64,000 nucleotides of DNA from Pseudocolwellia agarivorans (GTDB lineage: Bacteria > Pseudomonadota > Gammaproteobacteria > Enterobacterales > Alteromonadaceae). The stretch lies in NCBI RefSeq assembly GCF_002000085.1, contig NZ_MUZU01000001.1:124001-188000 (forward strand). The letters are read 5' to 3'. The translations under genes and the position numbers were made by a program. Below the pieces are notes generated by a model that did no database searches, was not told the DNA's origin, and saw only the letters and a list, made by a program, of their open reading frames with translations. Each line of letters starts with the position of its first letter. The first letter of the stretch is position 1. Shown one piece after another: positions 28,338-37,259 of this stretch.

Positions 28338-29429
28338 TTATTGAAATAAGTTCTCGAAAGATAAACCTGATTTCATTACAGGTAGAATAGCCTCTAGTGT
28401 TTCAGCAGGTAATGCGTTTTCTGCTTCATCTAAAATAGTTACCGCGGTTTCTTTTTCTATATCCGTAAATATAAATTTATATTTACCATCAGCTATATCA
28501 AGTACAGGTTTATCATCCCCCCAAATACTATCCCAAAAGCCTGGTTCAGGTTTGGCATAAGTTACATAATAAATATGCTTACTTTCATTCAAATCAGTTA
28601 CTTCAAAACCATTATCACTAAAGAATGTAGGAACACTTGTCCATAATGAATCTAATTCCATATCAACAATAAACGCAGGTTCATCTTGTTTATTTTTACC
28701 TATAGTAACAATCGTTTTATTCGCTTTAGATTGTAATAGCTCATGTTTATAAATACGGTATTGATAATCAACTTCACCAATTAACGTATTTAACATTGCC
28801 ATTTCAGCACGATGCTGATCAATACGATTAATTTCAGTAATCGTTCCGTTAGCATCTTTTTTAGAGTAATCAATTAAATCAACTTTAATAGCAACACTTC
28901 TACCATGAGGCTTAGTATCTAACGTGTATTTAAAACGCATACTTTCGGTTTCTACCACTTCTTTTAAAAACCAAAATCCATCTTCTCTTTCAGTGGTATA
29001 CCAATCAGATTCAAATACAAGATTATCAGAGCCTATTGGAGTTAACGCAACATTGTCAGTCGCTAGTTGAGACTTAACCGCGCTTCGAATAAAGTCTAAT
29101 AAGTCTTTATCATCAATAACTTGATCAAACCAAACTTGGGCTTCGCCTTCATTACCTTCAATTCTTGATGCGGCTGCAATAGGAATAACTAAAGCAGGCG
29201 CTCTAATATCCATTTGCTCACCAACGGGTGCATTTGAATTAGCAACTTCAGGTATATAAAAATCTGGGTGTTGTTTAGGTTTAATTAGCCCTTCAGGAAT
29301 CGTTAAAGGTTTGGCTTCATCTCTATTAGCGTAATCAAAATCTCCATGAGCTTGTTTATTGCTCACACTACTACACGCTGTTGTTATAGATAAACTTAAT
29401 AGCGAAATATAAAATAATTTACGATTCAT
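28338..29429 (-). CDS. bamC: Outer-membrane assembly lipoprotein BamC
   Basis: 363 residues from ATG 29429, which has AGGAG five bases upstream; an ATG at 29450 would add seven residues before the signal. A lipoprotein signal ends at LSITTAC (Cys19). The N-terminal segment after the lipid anchor (DFDYANRDEAKPLTIPEGL) is the unstructured BamD-binding region, and two helix-grip domains follow, with the end LEAILPVMKSGLSFENLF. BamC (NlpB) is an accessory subunit of the BAM complex. In E. coli it lies downstream of dapA; here dapA is absent and bamC faces away from gcvR. Confidence 0.92.
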   Translation of the reverse strand: MNRKLFYISLLSLSITTACSSVSNKQAHGDFDYANRDEAKPLTIPEGLIKPKQHPDFYIPEVANSNAPVGEQMDIRAPALVIPIAAASRIEGNEGEAQVWFDQVIDDKDLLDFIRSAVKSQLATDNVALTPIGSDNLVFESDWYTTEREDGFWFLKEVVETESMRFKYTLDTKPHGRSVAIKVDLIDYSKKDANGTITEINRIDQHRAEMAMLNTLIGEVDYQYRIYKHELLQSKANKTIVTIGKNKQDEPAFIVDMELDSLWTSVPTFFSDNGFEVTDLNESKHIYYVTYAKPEPGFWDSIWGDDKPVLDIADGKYKFIFTDIEKETAVTILDEAENALPAETLEAILPVMKSGLSFENLFQ

Positions 29430-29791
29430 TAAAACTCCTGCGGATACCATCTGAATCTCATGTGCAATAATTAATATTACAATGGATGTTAACCGAATAA
29501 AATATACGTTGCTTAGATAAGTTTACTTAAAATTACCTATTAAAAACTAACAACTTGGATAACAAATATAGGATTAAGTTCAAACAAAACTGAACATTTC
29601 ATTACAACATAGGTTTGAACTAATGCGTCATGGTACTTGCCTCATTTTACAAACACAAGAAACCACGGTAATAAATTTTAAATATTATCTGTAAGTCGCT
29701 CTATTAGTGTACTAATGAATGTTATATGAGATACAATACCACCTCTGAACAAAATGAATAAATCACATAATTTAAAAGGTTATTTCACACA
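29430..29791. other. Divergent intergenic region bamC/gcvR (362 bp), dapA absent
   Basis: No gene seen. The notable structure is an inverted repeat AGTTCAAAC (29577-29585) and GTTTGAACT (29613-29621), which could be a hairpin or operator. In E. coli dapA lies between gcvR and bamC; nothing resembling it remains here. Confidence 0.5.
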
Positions 29792-30319
29792 ATGTCTCAA
29801 TATTTAGTGCTAAACGCTATGGGCTCAGATCGTACGGGCAGCGTTAGCGAAATAATAAAGCTAGCGAGCAAATGTGGCTGCAACATCATTGACAGCAGAA
29901 TGGCTATTTTTGGTGAAGAATTCACCCTGATAATGCTTTTAGAAGGAAGCGCGAAAGCCATTAACTTAATTGAATCTAAGTTTCCAATTATCTCTCATAA
30001 ACTTGAGTTAATTACCATGATGAAGCGTACTTCTGGTTATAAACCGCTTGATTTTACTCATCATTATGAGGTGCAATATGCGGGTATAGATCAACCAGGT
30101 ATACTTAAATCGGTTACCGCGTTCTTTACAGCAAGAAAAATAGATATATCCTCTTTAAAATCAGTTATTGACCCTAAAGACAGTACCACAAGCGCAACCA
30201 TTTTAATTGCCTTAACAGAAGATACTAGTATTGATGTTCTAGAAGGCGACTTTATTGAATTATGTGCACAAATAGGCGTTCAAGGCTGTATTAAACCCGC
30301 TAATTCAAATCTCTTATAA
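29792..30319 (+). CDS. gcvR: Glycine cleavage system repressor GcvR
   Basis: 175 residues made of two ACT domains: the first begins YLVLNAMGSDRTGSVSEI, the second HHYEVQYAGIDQPGILKSVTAFF near residue 89. GcvR has no DNA-binding domain; in E. coli it binds GcvA and, with glycine, relieves repression of gcvTHP. gcvA lies at 6196-7110 in the same window, so both halves of the switch are present. bcp follows after 41 bases, the same order as E. coli. Confidence 0.92.
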   Translation: MSQYLVLNAMGSDRTGSVSEIIKLASKCGCNIIDSRMAIFGEEFTLIMLLEGSAKAINLIESKFPIISHKLELITMMKRTSGYKPLDFTHHYEVQYAGIDQPGILKSVTAFFTARKIDISSLKSVIDPKDSTTSATILIALTEDTSIDVLEGDFIELCAQIGVQGCIKPANSNLL

Positions 30320-30360
30320 TTTAATCATTTACTTTTAACCGCACATACTAAGGTTCTCTC

Positions 30361-30831
30361 ATGAAAACAATTACCGTAGGTGAAAAAGCTCCCCTTTTTA
30401 CATTACTTGATGAAAACGAAAAAGAAGTATCCCTCGCTTCTTACATTGGTAAAAAACAAGTATTAGTTTATTTTTATCCAAAAGCAATGACCCCCGGATG
30501 TACCGTGCAAGCTCAAGGTTTACGCGATAGCAAAGAACAACTTGATGCTTTAAATACCGTGGTATTTGGTATTAGCCCTGACGAACCTAAACGTTTAGCT
30601 AAATTTTGTGTGCGTGATGAATTAAATTTTACATTGTTATCGGATCCAGAACACAAAGTAGCCGACGACTTTGGGGTGTGGGGCTTGAAAAAATTCATGG
30701 GAAAAGAATACGACGGCATTCATCGTTTAAGCTTTTTAATAGGCTTAGACGGCAACATCAGCCATGTATTTAATAAATTTAAAACTAAAACACATCATGA
30801 AGTAGTACTTAGTTATTTAGAGAATCAATAA
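30361..30831 (+). CDS. bcp: Thioredoxin-dependent peroxiredoxin Bcp/PrxQ with displaced resolving cysteine
   Basis: 156 residues, as in E. coli Bcp. The peroxidatic site is TPGCTVQ with Cys47. The E. coli resolving cysteine, five residues later, is replaced by glutamine (Gln52, codon CAA), but a second cysteine occurs at Cys83 (KFCVRD). A Cys47/Cys83 pair is the arrangement of the Xylella-type PrxQ subgroup, in which the resolving cysteine sits in a later helix. The enzyme should reduce hydroperoxides in the cytoplasm with thioredoxin; trxB is also in this window. It is in the gcvR transcript. Confidence 0.93.
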   Translation: MKTITVGEKAPLFTLLDENEKEVSLASYIGKKQVLVYFYPKAMTPGCTVQAQGLRDSKEQLDALNTVVFGISPDEPKRLAKFCVRDELNFTLLSDPEHKVADDFGVWGLKKFMGKEYDGIHRLSFLIGLDGNISHVFNKFKTKTHHEVVLSYLENQ

Positions 30832-30843
30832 CACTACAGAAAA

Positions 30844-30873
30844 ATACCCAAACCACTAAAGTAGTTTGGGTAT
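30844..30873 (+). terminator. Hairpin directly after bcp
   Basis: ATACCCAAAC pairs with GTTTGGGTAT, 12 bases past the bcp stop. It abuts the start of the 261-bp repeat element and lacks a T-tract. Confidence 0.5.
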
Positions 30874-31134
30874 ATACCCGTAACCATTCAAGATACAGGT
30901 TTCAGTGGGAACTAAAAACAATTTAGGCAAGGCATTAAGTTTCAGTAATGGTTATTCCCTGACTAAAGTTAATAACGTAGCATAAATTGTTTTTAGACCC
31001 ATCGAAGAAGCGCTTGAGCAAAATCACTTCTGCGTTAATGCTTTTTATAAGGGAACGACCATTATTACAAAGCATTGCCTTGAATTGATATCGCTCAAGC
31101 GCTCTGAAATAGCCTCTTGATTGGTAACGGGTAT
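30874..31134. repeat. Full-length (261 bp) copy of the inverted-repeat element (MITE-like)
   Basis: Terminal ATACCCGTAACC and GGTAACGGGTAT form imperfect inverted ends. Inside are further nested inverted pairs: AAAAACAATTTA with TAAATTGTTTTT, and GGCAAGGCATT...TTATTCCCT with AGGGAACGACCATT...GCATTGCC. The whole unit can therefore fold as a long stem. No open reading frame of useful length lies inside. It fills the gap between bcp and the GH127 gene. Short copies occur at 20249, 25763 and 63507. Confidence 0.8.
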
Positions 31135-31150
31135 ATATCTACTATCCGAG

Positions 31151-33013
31151 TTACCCTCTTGGTAACCAAATACTCATATCTTGCTCTTCACGGTTTGCCC
31201 AAGCAAAATAAGGAATAAAGCGAGCTTCCACTTTTTTATCTGAATCAGGTGTTAATTTGAAGTATAAATCATCACCCTGTGGACGAACGTTCAGTTCAGC
31301 TTTAAGCCCAACCATTTGATATGGGAGATCTGAAATTTCAATTTCTTCAAATTGAGTATCAATTGATAAAGCTAAATCATCAATTTTGTATCCTTCAGCA
31401 ATATCAGTACCTTCAACACAGTACACAACTGGGCCACGCTTAACAGCTGTCATACCATTAGCTTGTTCTAGTAATGGGTTTGCTGCGTATAGTTCAGCTT
31501 TCATTGGTAACACTATGTTAAGTGTTTGGCCTTTAGATACCTTAACTGTATGCATGCCCGGCTCAACCGCTACACCATTACATGTTGCCGTTTTACACCA
31601 ATATGGAATTCGGTAAGTTAGATCCATACCAGCTTCTGGTGCATTAACCACTTCAATCGAAATATCTTTATCCCAAGGATAGTTAGTTTTTACATCAAGT
31701 TGTACTGATTCACCATTTTCAAGCGTAGTATTTAATTCACTACCTACGAATAAATTAACTACAACACCCGTTTTAGAAAGTGAATAAGCAAACTTAGGAA
31801 TACTTGTAAATGTACGAAGTAATTGCGGTGGACAGCACCAGCAATCGAACGTAAAGAATCGCTCATTTGGTACGTGTGAATATTGTCCAAAGCTTGGTTC
31901 AATATGATTACACTTACGATGTGCTAATGGGTTTGCATAAAAATAACGAGTCATATCTAAGTTAGAACCAGAAATACCTGCATTGAATAAAATAGTTTCC
32001 ATCCAATCGCCGTATTTAGCATCTTGCGTTAACTGGAACATACGTTTAGCCCACATTGCCACAGCAATATTTGCACAAGTTTCATTATAAGCAACACGAT
32101 GAGGAAGATCATACTCTGAAGCAAATGACTCATAGATTGGGTCGCCACGATCAGATACACCTACGTATTGTGGACCTACAGCACCTGTAATATAAACACG
32201 ACGTTTTACAAAATCAGCCCAAATACGTTCAATTGCATCTAATAATGTTTTGTCACCATTGTGCGAGTAAACGTCAGCAGCACCAGCATATAAATATGCG
32301 CCAGTTACTGCATGGCCTACCGGTTGTGTATCGTCACGTAATGGAATTTTATTTTGGTTACAGTCGCCACCAATTTCTGGATTTACACCGCGCATAGTAA
32401 TGAATATGTCAGCTAGCTCAAGGTAACGTTTTTCATCGGTAATACGGTAAAGTTCAACCAAGCCCATAATTTGGCTTGGGTTAAAACCAAAATGTGCTAA
32501 CTCAAATGGGCGTGAAGAGAATGTTACCCATAGGTATTCTGCACATTTAATAGCAACGTCAAATAAACGTTTATCATTAGTAACTTCGTAATGAATACAA
32601 GCCGTGGTAAATAAGTGCCCCATGTTATAAAGTTCATGGTTTTCAGTATCAGTCCAACGACCTTCATCAGTTAGTAAAGTTTGTGTACCTATGTATCCAT
32701 CTTCTTCTTGTGACGCTTCAATCCAAGGAATGTATTTATTAATAACATCAAGAATACGCTCATCTTTAGTTACAGCGTATTGGTTAACACAACCTTCTAA
32801 AAACTTATAACAGTCACCATCAGACCATGGGTTTAAGAAAAACTTACCTTCTACTTCCCCTGCTGCAATACCAAAGTTTAATAAGCGGGCTGCATTTTCT
32901 TCATGCAATAATGCGCTTTCTAGGTTGTAGATAATGTCCATATAGTTTTCGACGCGATTCGCCCAAAAACCGGAGGTTAATTTACCATCACCTGTATTAA
33001 TATTTGTTAACAT
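31151..33013 (-). CDS. Glycoside hydrolase family 127 (beta-L-arabinofuranosidase-like, DUF1680)
   Basis: 620 residues, no signal peptide, so probably cytoplasmic. An (alpha/alpha)6 barrel makes up the first two thirds, followed by beta-sandwich domains. The GH127 metal-cysteine site is complete: AYNETCAN near residue 308 supplies Glu and Cys, and FDCWCCPPQ near residue 390 supplies the remaining cysteines including the nucleophile, as in HypBA1. Known GH127 activities include beta-L-arabinofuranosidase and, in marine bacteria, 3,6-anhydro-D-galactosidase from carrageenan breakdown; the substrate cannot be chosen here. No sugar transporter, regulator or second glycosidase is adjacent. It sits between an inverted-repeat element and a 720-base gene-free stretch, suggesting insertion into a core region. 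Confidence 0.9.
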   Translation of the reverse strand: MLTNINTGDGKLTSGFWANRVENYMDIIYNLESALLHEENAARLLNFGIAAGEVEGKFFLNPWSDGDCYKFLEGCVNQYAVTKDERILDVINKYIPWIEASQEEDGYIGTQTLLTDEGRWTDTENHELYNMGHLFTTACIHYEVTNDKRLFDVAIKCAEYLWVTFSSRPFELAHFGFNPSQIMGLVELYRITDEKRYLELADIFITMRGVNPEIGGDCNQNKIPLRDDTQPVGHAVTGAYLYAGAADVYSHNGDKTLLDAIERIWADFVKRRVYITGAVGPQYVGVSDRGDPIYESFASEYDLPHRVAYNETCANIAVAMWAKRMFQLTQDAKYGDWMETILFNAGISGSNLDMTRYFYANPLAHRKCNHIEPSFGQYSHVPNERFFTFDCWCCPPQLLRTFTSIPKFAYSLSKTGVVVNLFVGSELNTTLENGESVQLDVKTNYPWDKDISIEVVNAPEAGMDLTYRIPYWCKTATCNGVAVEPGMHTVKVSKGQTLNIVLPMKAELYAANPLLEQANGMTAVKRGPVVYCVEGTDIAEGYKIDDLALSIDTQFEEIEISDLPYQMVGLKAELNVRPQGDDLYFKLTPDSDKKVEARFIPYFAWANREEQDMSIWLPRG

Positions 33014-33736
33014 TCGTTTTCCTTACTATCGATAATTTGAATATAAATGTTGTCGTTATAAGTATTTTTTTATTAACTTTTCAATATAAATAATAACTAA
33101 CGTCTTGATGCAAAATATAATGAACAGGTAATTAAAAGAGCAATTTAATCGCTTTGTTTACACATACGTTAGGTCAGCCAAAGCTTCACTTCCGCTGACT
33201 GATTTAATATTCACATCAAAAAATAAAAATCCTAACAACTTAAACATCATATTAATAGATAGCTAGTATGTTTGTACATACATATCCTACTTATTTTTAA
33301 TCTAAAATTATAAAGTCATGAAGCGATTGAAATTTATTTTCATTGTAATTCAAGCGACTAATTTTAATGAAAACTGAGAATAATAGGGAAAAGTCTTATA
33401 TTTCAAAATATTAGCTAATTCATTAAGCTACGCTCAGTCTACGCATTGATTTTTAGAGAATAGTGATGAAAAATTTATTGACGTAATTGAAGTGCTTTTA
33501 TCGAATGATTTTAAGAGTGATAGGAAGTCTTCTAGTTTTCATACCTGATAAAAAATTAAGGTATTCCAGACAAGTACGTTTTGAGTAAAGTCTATTGAGC
33601 TTTTGAAGTATTTATTGCCCTCAGAAAGTTCAATAGACCCTAGTATTAAATAAATGAATTGACCTTTTTAAGGAATAAAAAATCATCAATTCATTATTAG
33701 TTACACCGTTAACTTCAACTTAAAGTAAAAAGTGAG
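33014..33736. other. Gene-free stretch upstream of the GH127 gene (723 bp)
   Basis: No credible coding frame was seen. It holds the presumed GH127 promoter and several inverted repeats: GTCAGC...GCTGAC around 33173-33200, GTCTATTGA (33590-33598) with TCAATAGAC (33630-33638), and AATGAATTGA (33653-33662) with TCAATTCATT (33686-33695). The last may be a hairpin end for the leftward DUF349 gene. The rest is AT-rich and unremarkable. Confidence 0.5.
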
Positions 33737-36538
33737 TTAACAATAAATAGGTTTAATACGTTCTATTAAGGTTAAATCAGTTTGATTAATAGCCCCTTTT
33801 TGTAACCACGAAATAAAGCTAGCTTGTAAATCAACGGTGTTGCCTGAAACCATCTGTTCTTGCATAAGTTTTACTTGAACTTTCATACGCTCAGCTTTGT
33901 ATGTTTCTGGTGATTCTTGCCCGGCAAAAATCTCAAGCATTAAGGTATCTTCAAGTCGATCAACCTGTTCAGACTTTTGCATAACATCAATTAAACGTTT
34001 TTTCCAAGCAGGTGATATTTGATTAAAAGACTCTGTTGCTTGGATCTCTTCAGCATTAGCGTCTTCTTGTGCCATGCTCTCAAGCACAGTAAAAATAGCA
34101 TGCCATGTTTGTTTTTCTTTATTATTCTTAATTTGATTCGTTTTATCATTAATTGCTGATATAAACGCTTCAGTTTTATGTACAAACTTTTTATTAACCG
34201 GTTTAAGACTGAGTGCTTGCGATAATATAGCTTGCGCATCTGATTGAGCCATGCTTAATTCGTTAATACTTTCATAGCTTTTAGTCGCAGTTTGTAGATC
34301 GTCTAATTGCGTATTAAGTTGGTCAAGCAATGTTTGATGCTGCGCTTTATTAGTTTCTTGTACTTCGTCACGCTTTTTAAACAAAGCATCGTTTACTGCT
34401 CTAAATTCTTTCCACAATTTATTTTCATGTTTAACACCACTATAACCAATGTGTTTCCACTGGTTTTGCAGATCTTTAACGGTGTTGATTGCAGCAAAAA
34501 TATCGTCGTTTTCTGACGCTTTAACGGCGTTTTCAATTAACGATTTTTTTAATACAGCATTATCATCATGATAAGCACGTAAACGCTTTTTAATGGGTTG
34601 TACTAGTTCATTGTATTGCGCTTGAATTTCTTTATATTTACCACGTTCTACTTCGCCAGCAGCTTGCCATTGTTGTTGAAACTTATTGAGTTGTACATCA
34701 ACATTTTTCCAATCAACGGGTTCTTGTTCACATGTTTGTACAAAGGTTGTGATTTCGTTTAATACGGCTAATCGAGCTGATAAGTGCAGCTCTCTTATTT
34801 TTTCTTGTTCTTTATAGTATAAACGGCATGGTGCAAATGCTTGTTCGCAGTACTCGTTAAATTCAGTATTAAGTTGTCGCTCAATATCATCATCAGCATG
34901 CCCTAAAGAATTCCATTTAGTTCTATATTCTTTTACTTTAGCTGCTTGGTCGTTTGGATTATCAAGTGGAGTATTAACAAGCGCTTGTATTTCTTCTAAA
35001 AGCTCTTGTTTACGTGGTGTAGCAATATAATGTTCCCAATCGCTTAACTCAGCCATTTTCTCGCTAACCGTGTCAAAGTCTTTTTGAATTCTACTTTTTT
35101 GCTTTTCAGATAATTGCTCAAACGATTTTTCAATGCGCTTAAAAATACCAAATGCAATATTATATTTACCACCTGAAATAAAACGTTTTAATTCGTTGAT
35201 TTTCTTTTGAACTTGGCTAAATTGTTTTTTCTGTTCTGCGATAAAAGGCGCTAGTCCGGCATTCCACGCTAACGTTATTTCTTTTTGGGCATTAGTAATA
35301 GATTCAGGTAAAACGCCAGACGCTTGCTTCTCAACAATTTTCCATTGGCTTAACCAGTCATTATAAATAGGCTGACGTTCATTAAACTCTTCATTACTGC
35401 TAGGTAAAGCTAGTTGAGATATTTTAGCGATAAGTTGAGTGGCATCCGTTACTGATTTCGCAATATTAGGTATTTGTTTCAATTTATCTTGTTGTTGTTT
35501 TAATACGTTTAAAAAGTGTTTTTTGTCAGCGCTACTTAAAACAGATTCATTCAGTTGTTGAGTAATACGAGTAAACGTTAGCTCAAATAATGTTTCGTCA
35601 ACTTCAGCATCTTCAAAAATAGACGTGGTTAATGATTGGTTGATTTGAGTGATTTCTTTCTCAAAAAACACTTTAGCGGCTTGTTGTTCTTCAGCTAATT
35701 TATCAGCAATAAGCTTTTGTTGATAAGCTTCAGCTTTTGGTGCAAATATTTTATCTAGCTGTGTTTCAATAGTGGCGTGCTTAGTTATAAACACGTCTTT
35801 TTCTTGCTCAGTTAAACAATCAAATTCGCTTGATAGACTTTGCCATTCGGCCAGTAATTCTTCTTTTTTACTTAACATAACCCCGTAATCAGCTACGTCA
35901 GTTAATGCTAAAAATTTAGATAAATTTAATTGTGTTTTTTTACTAAGAGCTCTAGGTAGTTCTAATAGACGATCTATTTCAGCTATTTTATTATTAATTT
36001 CTGCGGTAATTTCATCGTTGCAAGCTTTTTTAGCGAGTTTTTCAAGTTGCGATTTATCAGTGACTTTTTCTAATAAATAACGTTGAATAGCAAGTTTTGG
36101 CTTTTGAGTAAAAACAGACGTTAACAGTTGTGGCTTGTTAATTTTCTCATATAAAGCGATAACTAATTTATCATTTGTTTCTGTGGTTAACCATGCTTCC
36201 AATCCAGCTAAACTTTTTACGGTTTGAATATACTTTAACTTGCTTTCGTCTGATAACGTTATTTGATGATTACCCGAAAGTATTTGAGTAACTTGCTTTT
36301 GTGCGTATTCTTTTACTCTTTTATTGCTGTTGTTATCACTTTCATTTAGCCAAAGGTCGAAATCAGCTAACTTAATTAATGCGGTGCGCCTAACTAGCTC
36401 GTTTTCATCTTGCTGAGCTAAATTGATGAGAATATTTTTATCTTCAGGGTTAGCTATATTTAAATCGTTTATAGCAGTTATACGTACGTTACTGTCTTTG
36501 TGTTGCCATTTTGCTTTAAAAAACTTCGAAAAAATCAT
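33737..36538 (-). CDS. DUF349 repeat protein
   Basis: 933 residues, mostly charged and helical. The first about 100 residues look like HEAT-type helices (VRITAINDLN, ENELVRRTALIKLADF). The central and C-terminal parts carry several DUF349 repeats, recognisable by short W-containing blocks such as YRTKWNSLGHADDD, FQQQWQAAGEVERG and LQNQWKHIGYSGVKHENKLWKEF. The protein is expected to be cytoplasmic and highly elongated. Function is unknown; DUF349 proteins occur in diverse bacteria. It overlaps the yeaC stop by four bases (ATGA), so the two are coupled. Confidence 0.88.
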   Translation of the reverse strand: MIFSKFFKAKWQHKDSNVRITAINDLNIANPEDKNILINLAQQDENELVRRTALIKLADFDLWLNESDNNSNKRVKEYAQKQVTQILSGNHQITLSDESKLKYIQTVKSLAGLEAWLTTETNDKLVIALYEKINKPQLLTSVFTQKPKLAIQRYLLEKVTDKSQLEKLAKKACNDEITAEINNKIAEIDRLLELPRALSKKTQLNLSKFLALTDVADYGVMLSKKEELLAEWQSLSSEFDCLTEQEKDVFITKHATIETQLDKIFAPKAEAYQQKLIADKLAEEQQAAKVFFEKEITQINQSLTTSIFEDAEVDETLFELTFTRITQQLNESVLSSADKKHFLNVLKQQQDKLKQIPNIAKSVTDATQLIAKISQLALPSSNEEFNERQPIYNDWLSQWKIVEKQASGVLPESITNAQKEITLAWNAGLAPFIAEQKKQFSQVQKKINELKRFISGGKYNIAFGIFKRIEKSFEQLSEKQKSRIQKDFDTVSEKMAELSDWEHYIATPRKQELLEEIQALVNTPLDNPNDQAAKVKEYRTKWNSLGHADDDIERQLNTEFNEYCEQAFAPCRLYYKEQEKIRELHLSARLAVLNEITTFVQTCEQEPVDWKNVDVQLNKFQQQWQAAGEVERGKYKEIQAQYNELVQPIKKRLRAYHDDNAVLKKSLIENAVKASENDDIFAAINTVKDLQNQWKHIGYSGVKHENKLWKEFRAVNDALFKKRDEVQETNKAQHQTLLDQLNTQLDDLQTATKSYESINELSMAQSDAQAILSQALSLKPVNKKFVHKTEAFISAINDKTNQIKNNKEKQTWHAIFTVLESMAQEDANAEEIQATESFNQISPAWKKRLIDVMQKSEQVDRLEDTLMLEIFAGQESPETYKAERMKVQVKLMQEQMVSGNTVDLQASFISWLQKGAINQTDLTLIERIKPIYC

Positions 36539-36810
36539 ATATCAGAAAACCTAGCAATATTATTTTGGTCGGAAAACGCTTCTTTAAGTTCACGTTTAGT
36601 TTTTGTTACTATTTCACCGTTAGCACCGATTGTTAACATTTCATCAGAGTTTAAGTGTTTAGCTTGATAGGCCATTACTATTTGTAATGACGAATCTCGT
36701 TGAGCTTGATCTACTTTGGTACCTTCTGGCCACTTCCCCGTTTCTGCTGCATGCTTTAATCGTAAATACATGCTTTCATCCATATTTTCAACAAGCTGTA
36801 CAATATTCAT
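36535..36810 (-). CDS. yeaC: YeaC family protein (DUF1315)
   Basis: 91 residues, matching the YeaC/DUF1315 family by length and by the blocks MYLRLKHAAETGKWPEGTKV and QRDSSLQIVMAYQAKHLN. No membrane segment or catalytic motif is visible and function is unknown. It is followed with a four-base overlap by the DUF349 gene, a pairing that also occurs in other marine gammaproteobacteria as I recall it. Confidence 0.88.
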   Translation of the reverse strand: MNIVQLVENMDESMYLRLKHAAETGKWPEGTKVDQAQRDSSLQIVMAYQAKHLNSDEMLTIGANGEIVTKTKRELKEAFSDQNNIARFSDI

Positions 36811-36842
36811 AATTTTACTCTGCTAGATATTATTAGTTAACG

Positions 36843-37169
36843 CTATTTGCTACGTTTTAAAAGAAGAAGTCTTACGCGAGTTACAAGATAAAGAATAAAG
36901 CCAAGTACAGTACTTGCTATAGACCCTATATATTCAATGGTACCCGGTTGTGCATCCTTTAGATAAAAGAATAAAAAACCACCACAAAACAACAACATTG
37001 CAATAAAAGAATGTGTCATTAAGTTTTGTTGCTGCTTAATCGCATTGGTTTGTTTTATAAGGGCTAATTTAGCTTGGTCGATACCGGCTATTTCAATACT
37101 ACAATGAGTACAGGTTTTTGCTTTATCTGATATCTTTTTTTTACAACTAGGACAATTAATAACGGCCAT
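36843..37169 (-). CDS. Zinc-ribbon protein with two transmembrane helices
   Basis: 108 residues from ATG 37169; five more residues would be added from 37184. The N-terminus has a zinc ribbon, CPSC (near residue 6) and CTHC (near 22), followed by a short helix and two hydrophobic segments (about 50-68 and 79-100) ending in a basic tail RLLLLKRSK. Family and function are not recognised beyond this layout. It lies 33 bases upstream of yeaC and probably shares that transcript. Confidence 0.75.
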   Translation of the reverse strand: MAVINCPSCKKKISDKAKTCTHCSIEIAGIDQAKLALIKQTNAIKQQQNLMTHSFIAMLLFCGGFLFFYLKDAQPGTIEYIGSIASTVLGFILYLVTRVRLLLLKRSK

Positions 37170-37204
37170 AATAATCTCACACAATAAATACCCGTGTATT
37201 CTAC

Positions 37205-37235
37205 AAAAAAAAACGCCCTAGTGGGCGTTTTATTT
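37205..37235 (-). terminator. Terminator of the alanine/glycine symporter gene
   Basis: ACGCCC pairs with GGGCGT (extended by A-T pairs) around TAGT; read leftward it ends in a long T-run. Confidence 0.88.
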
Positions 37236-37259
37236 AAAGATTTCGAGTTATTTTATCGA

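Noticed and set aside
30874-31134. Possible CRISPR or tandem repeat
   Set aside because: The repeats are inverted and nested, not direct with regular spacers, and no cas genes are nearby.
33014-33736. A decayed gene or small RNA in the 723-base spacer
   Set aside because: Stops are frequent in all frames, no motif of a known protein or RNA was recognised, and no promoter-terminator pair was clear enough to call an RNA gene.
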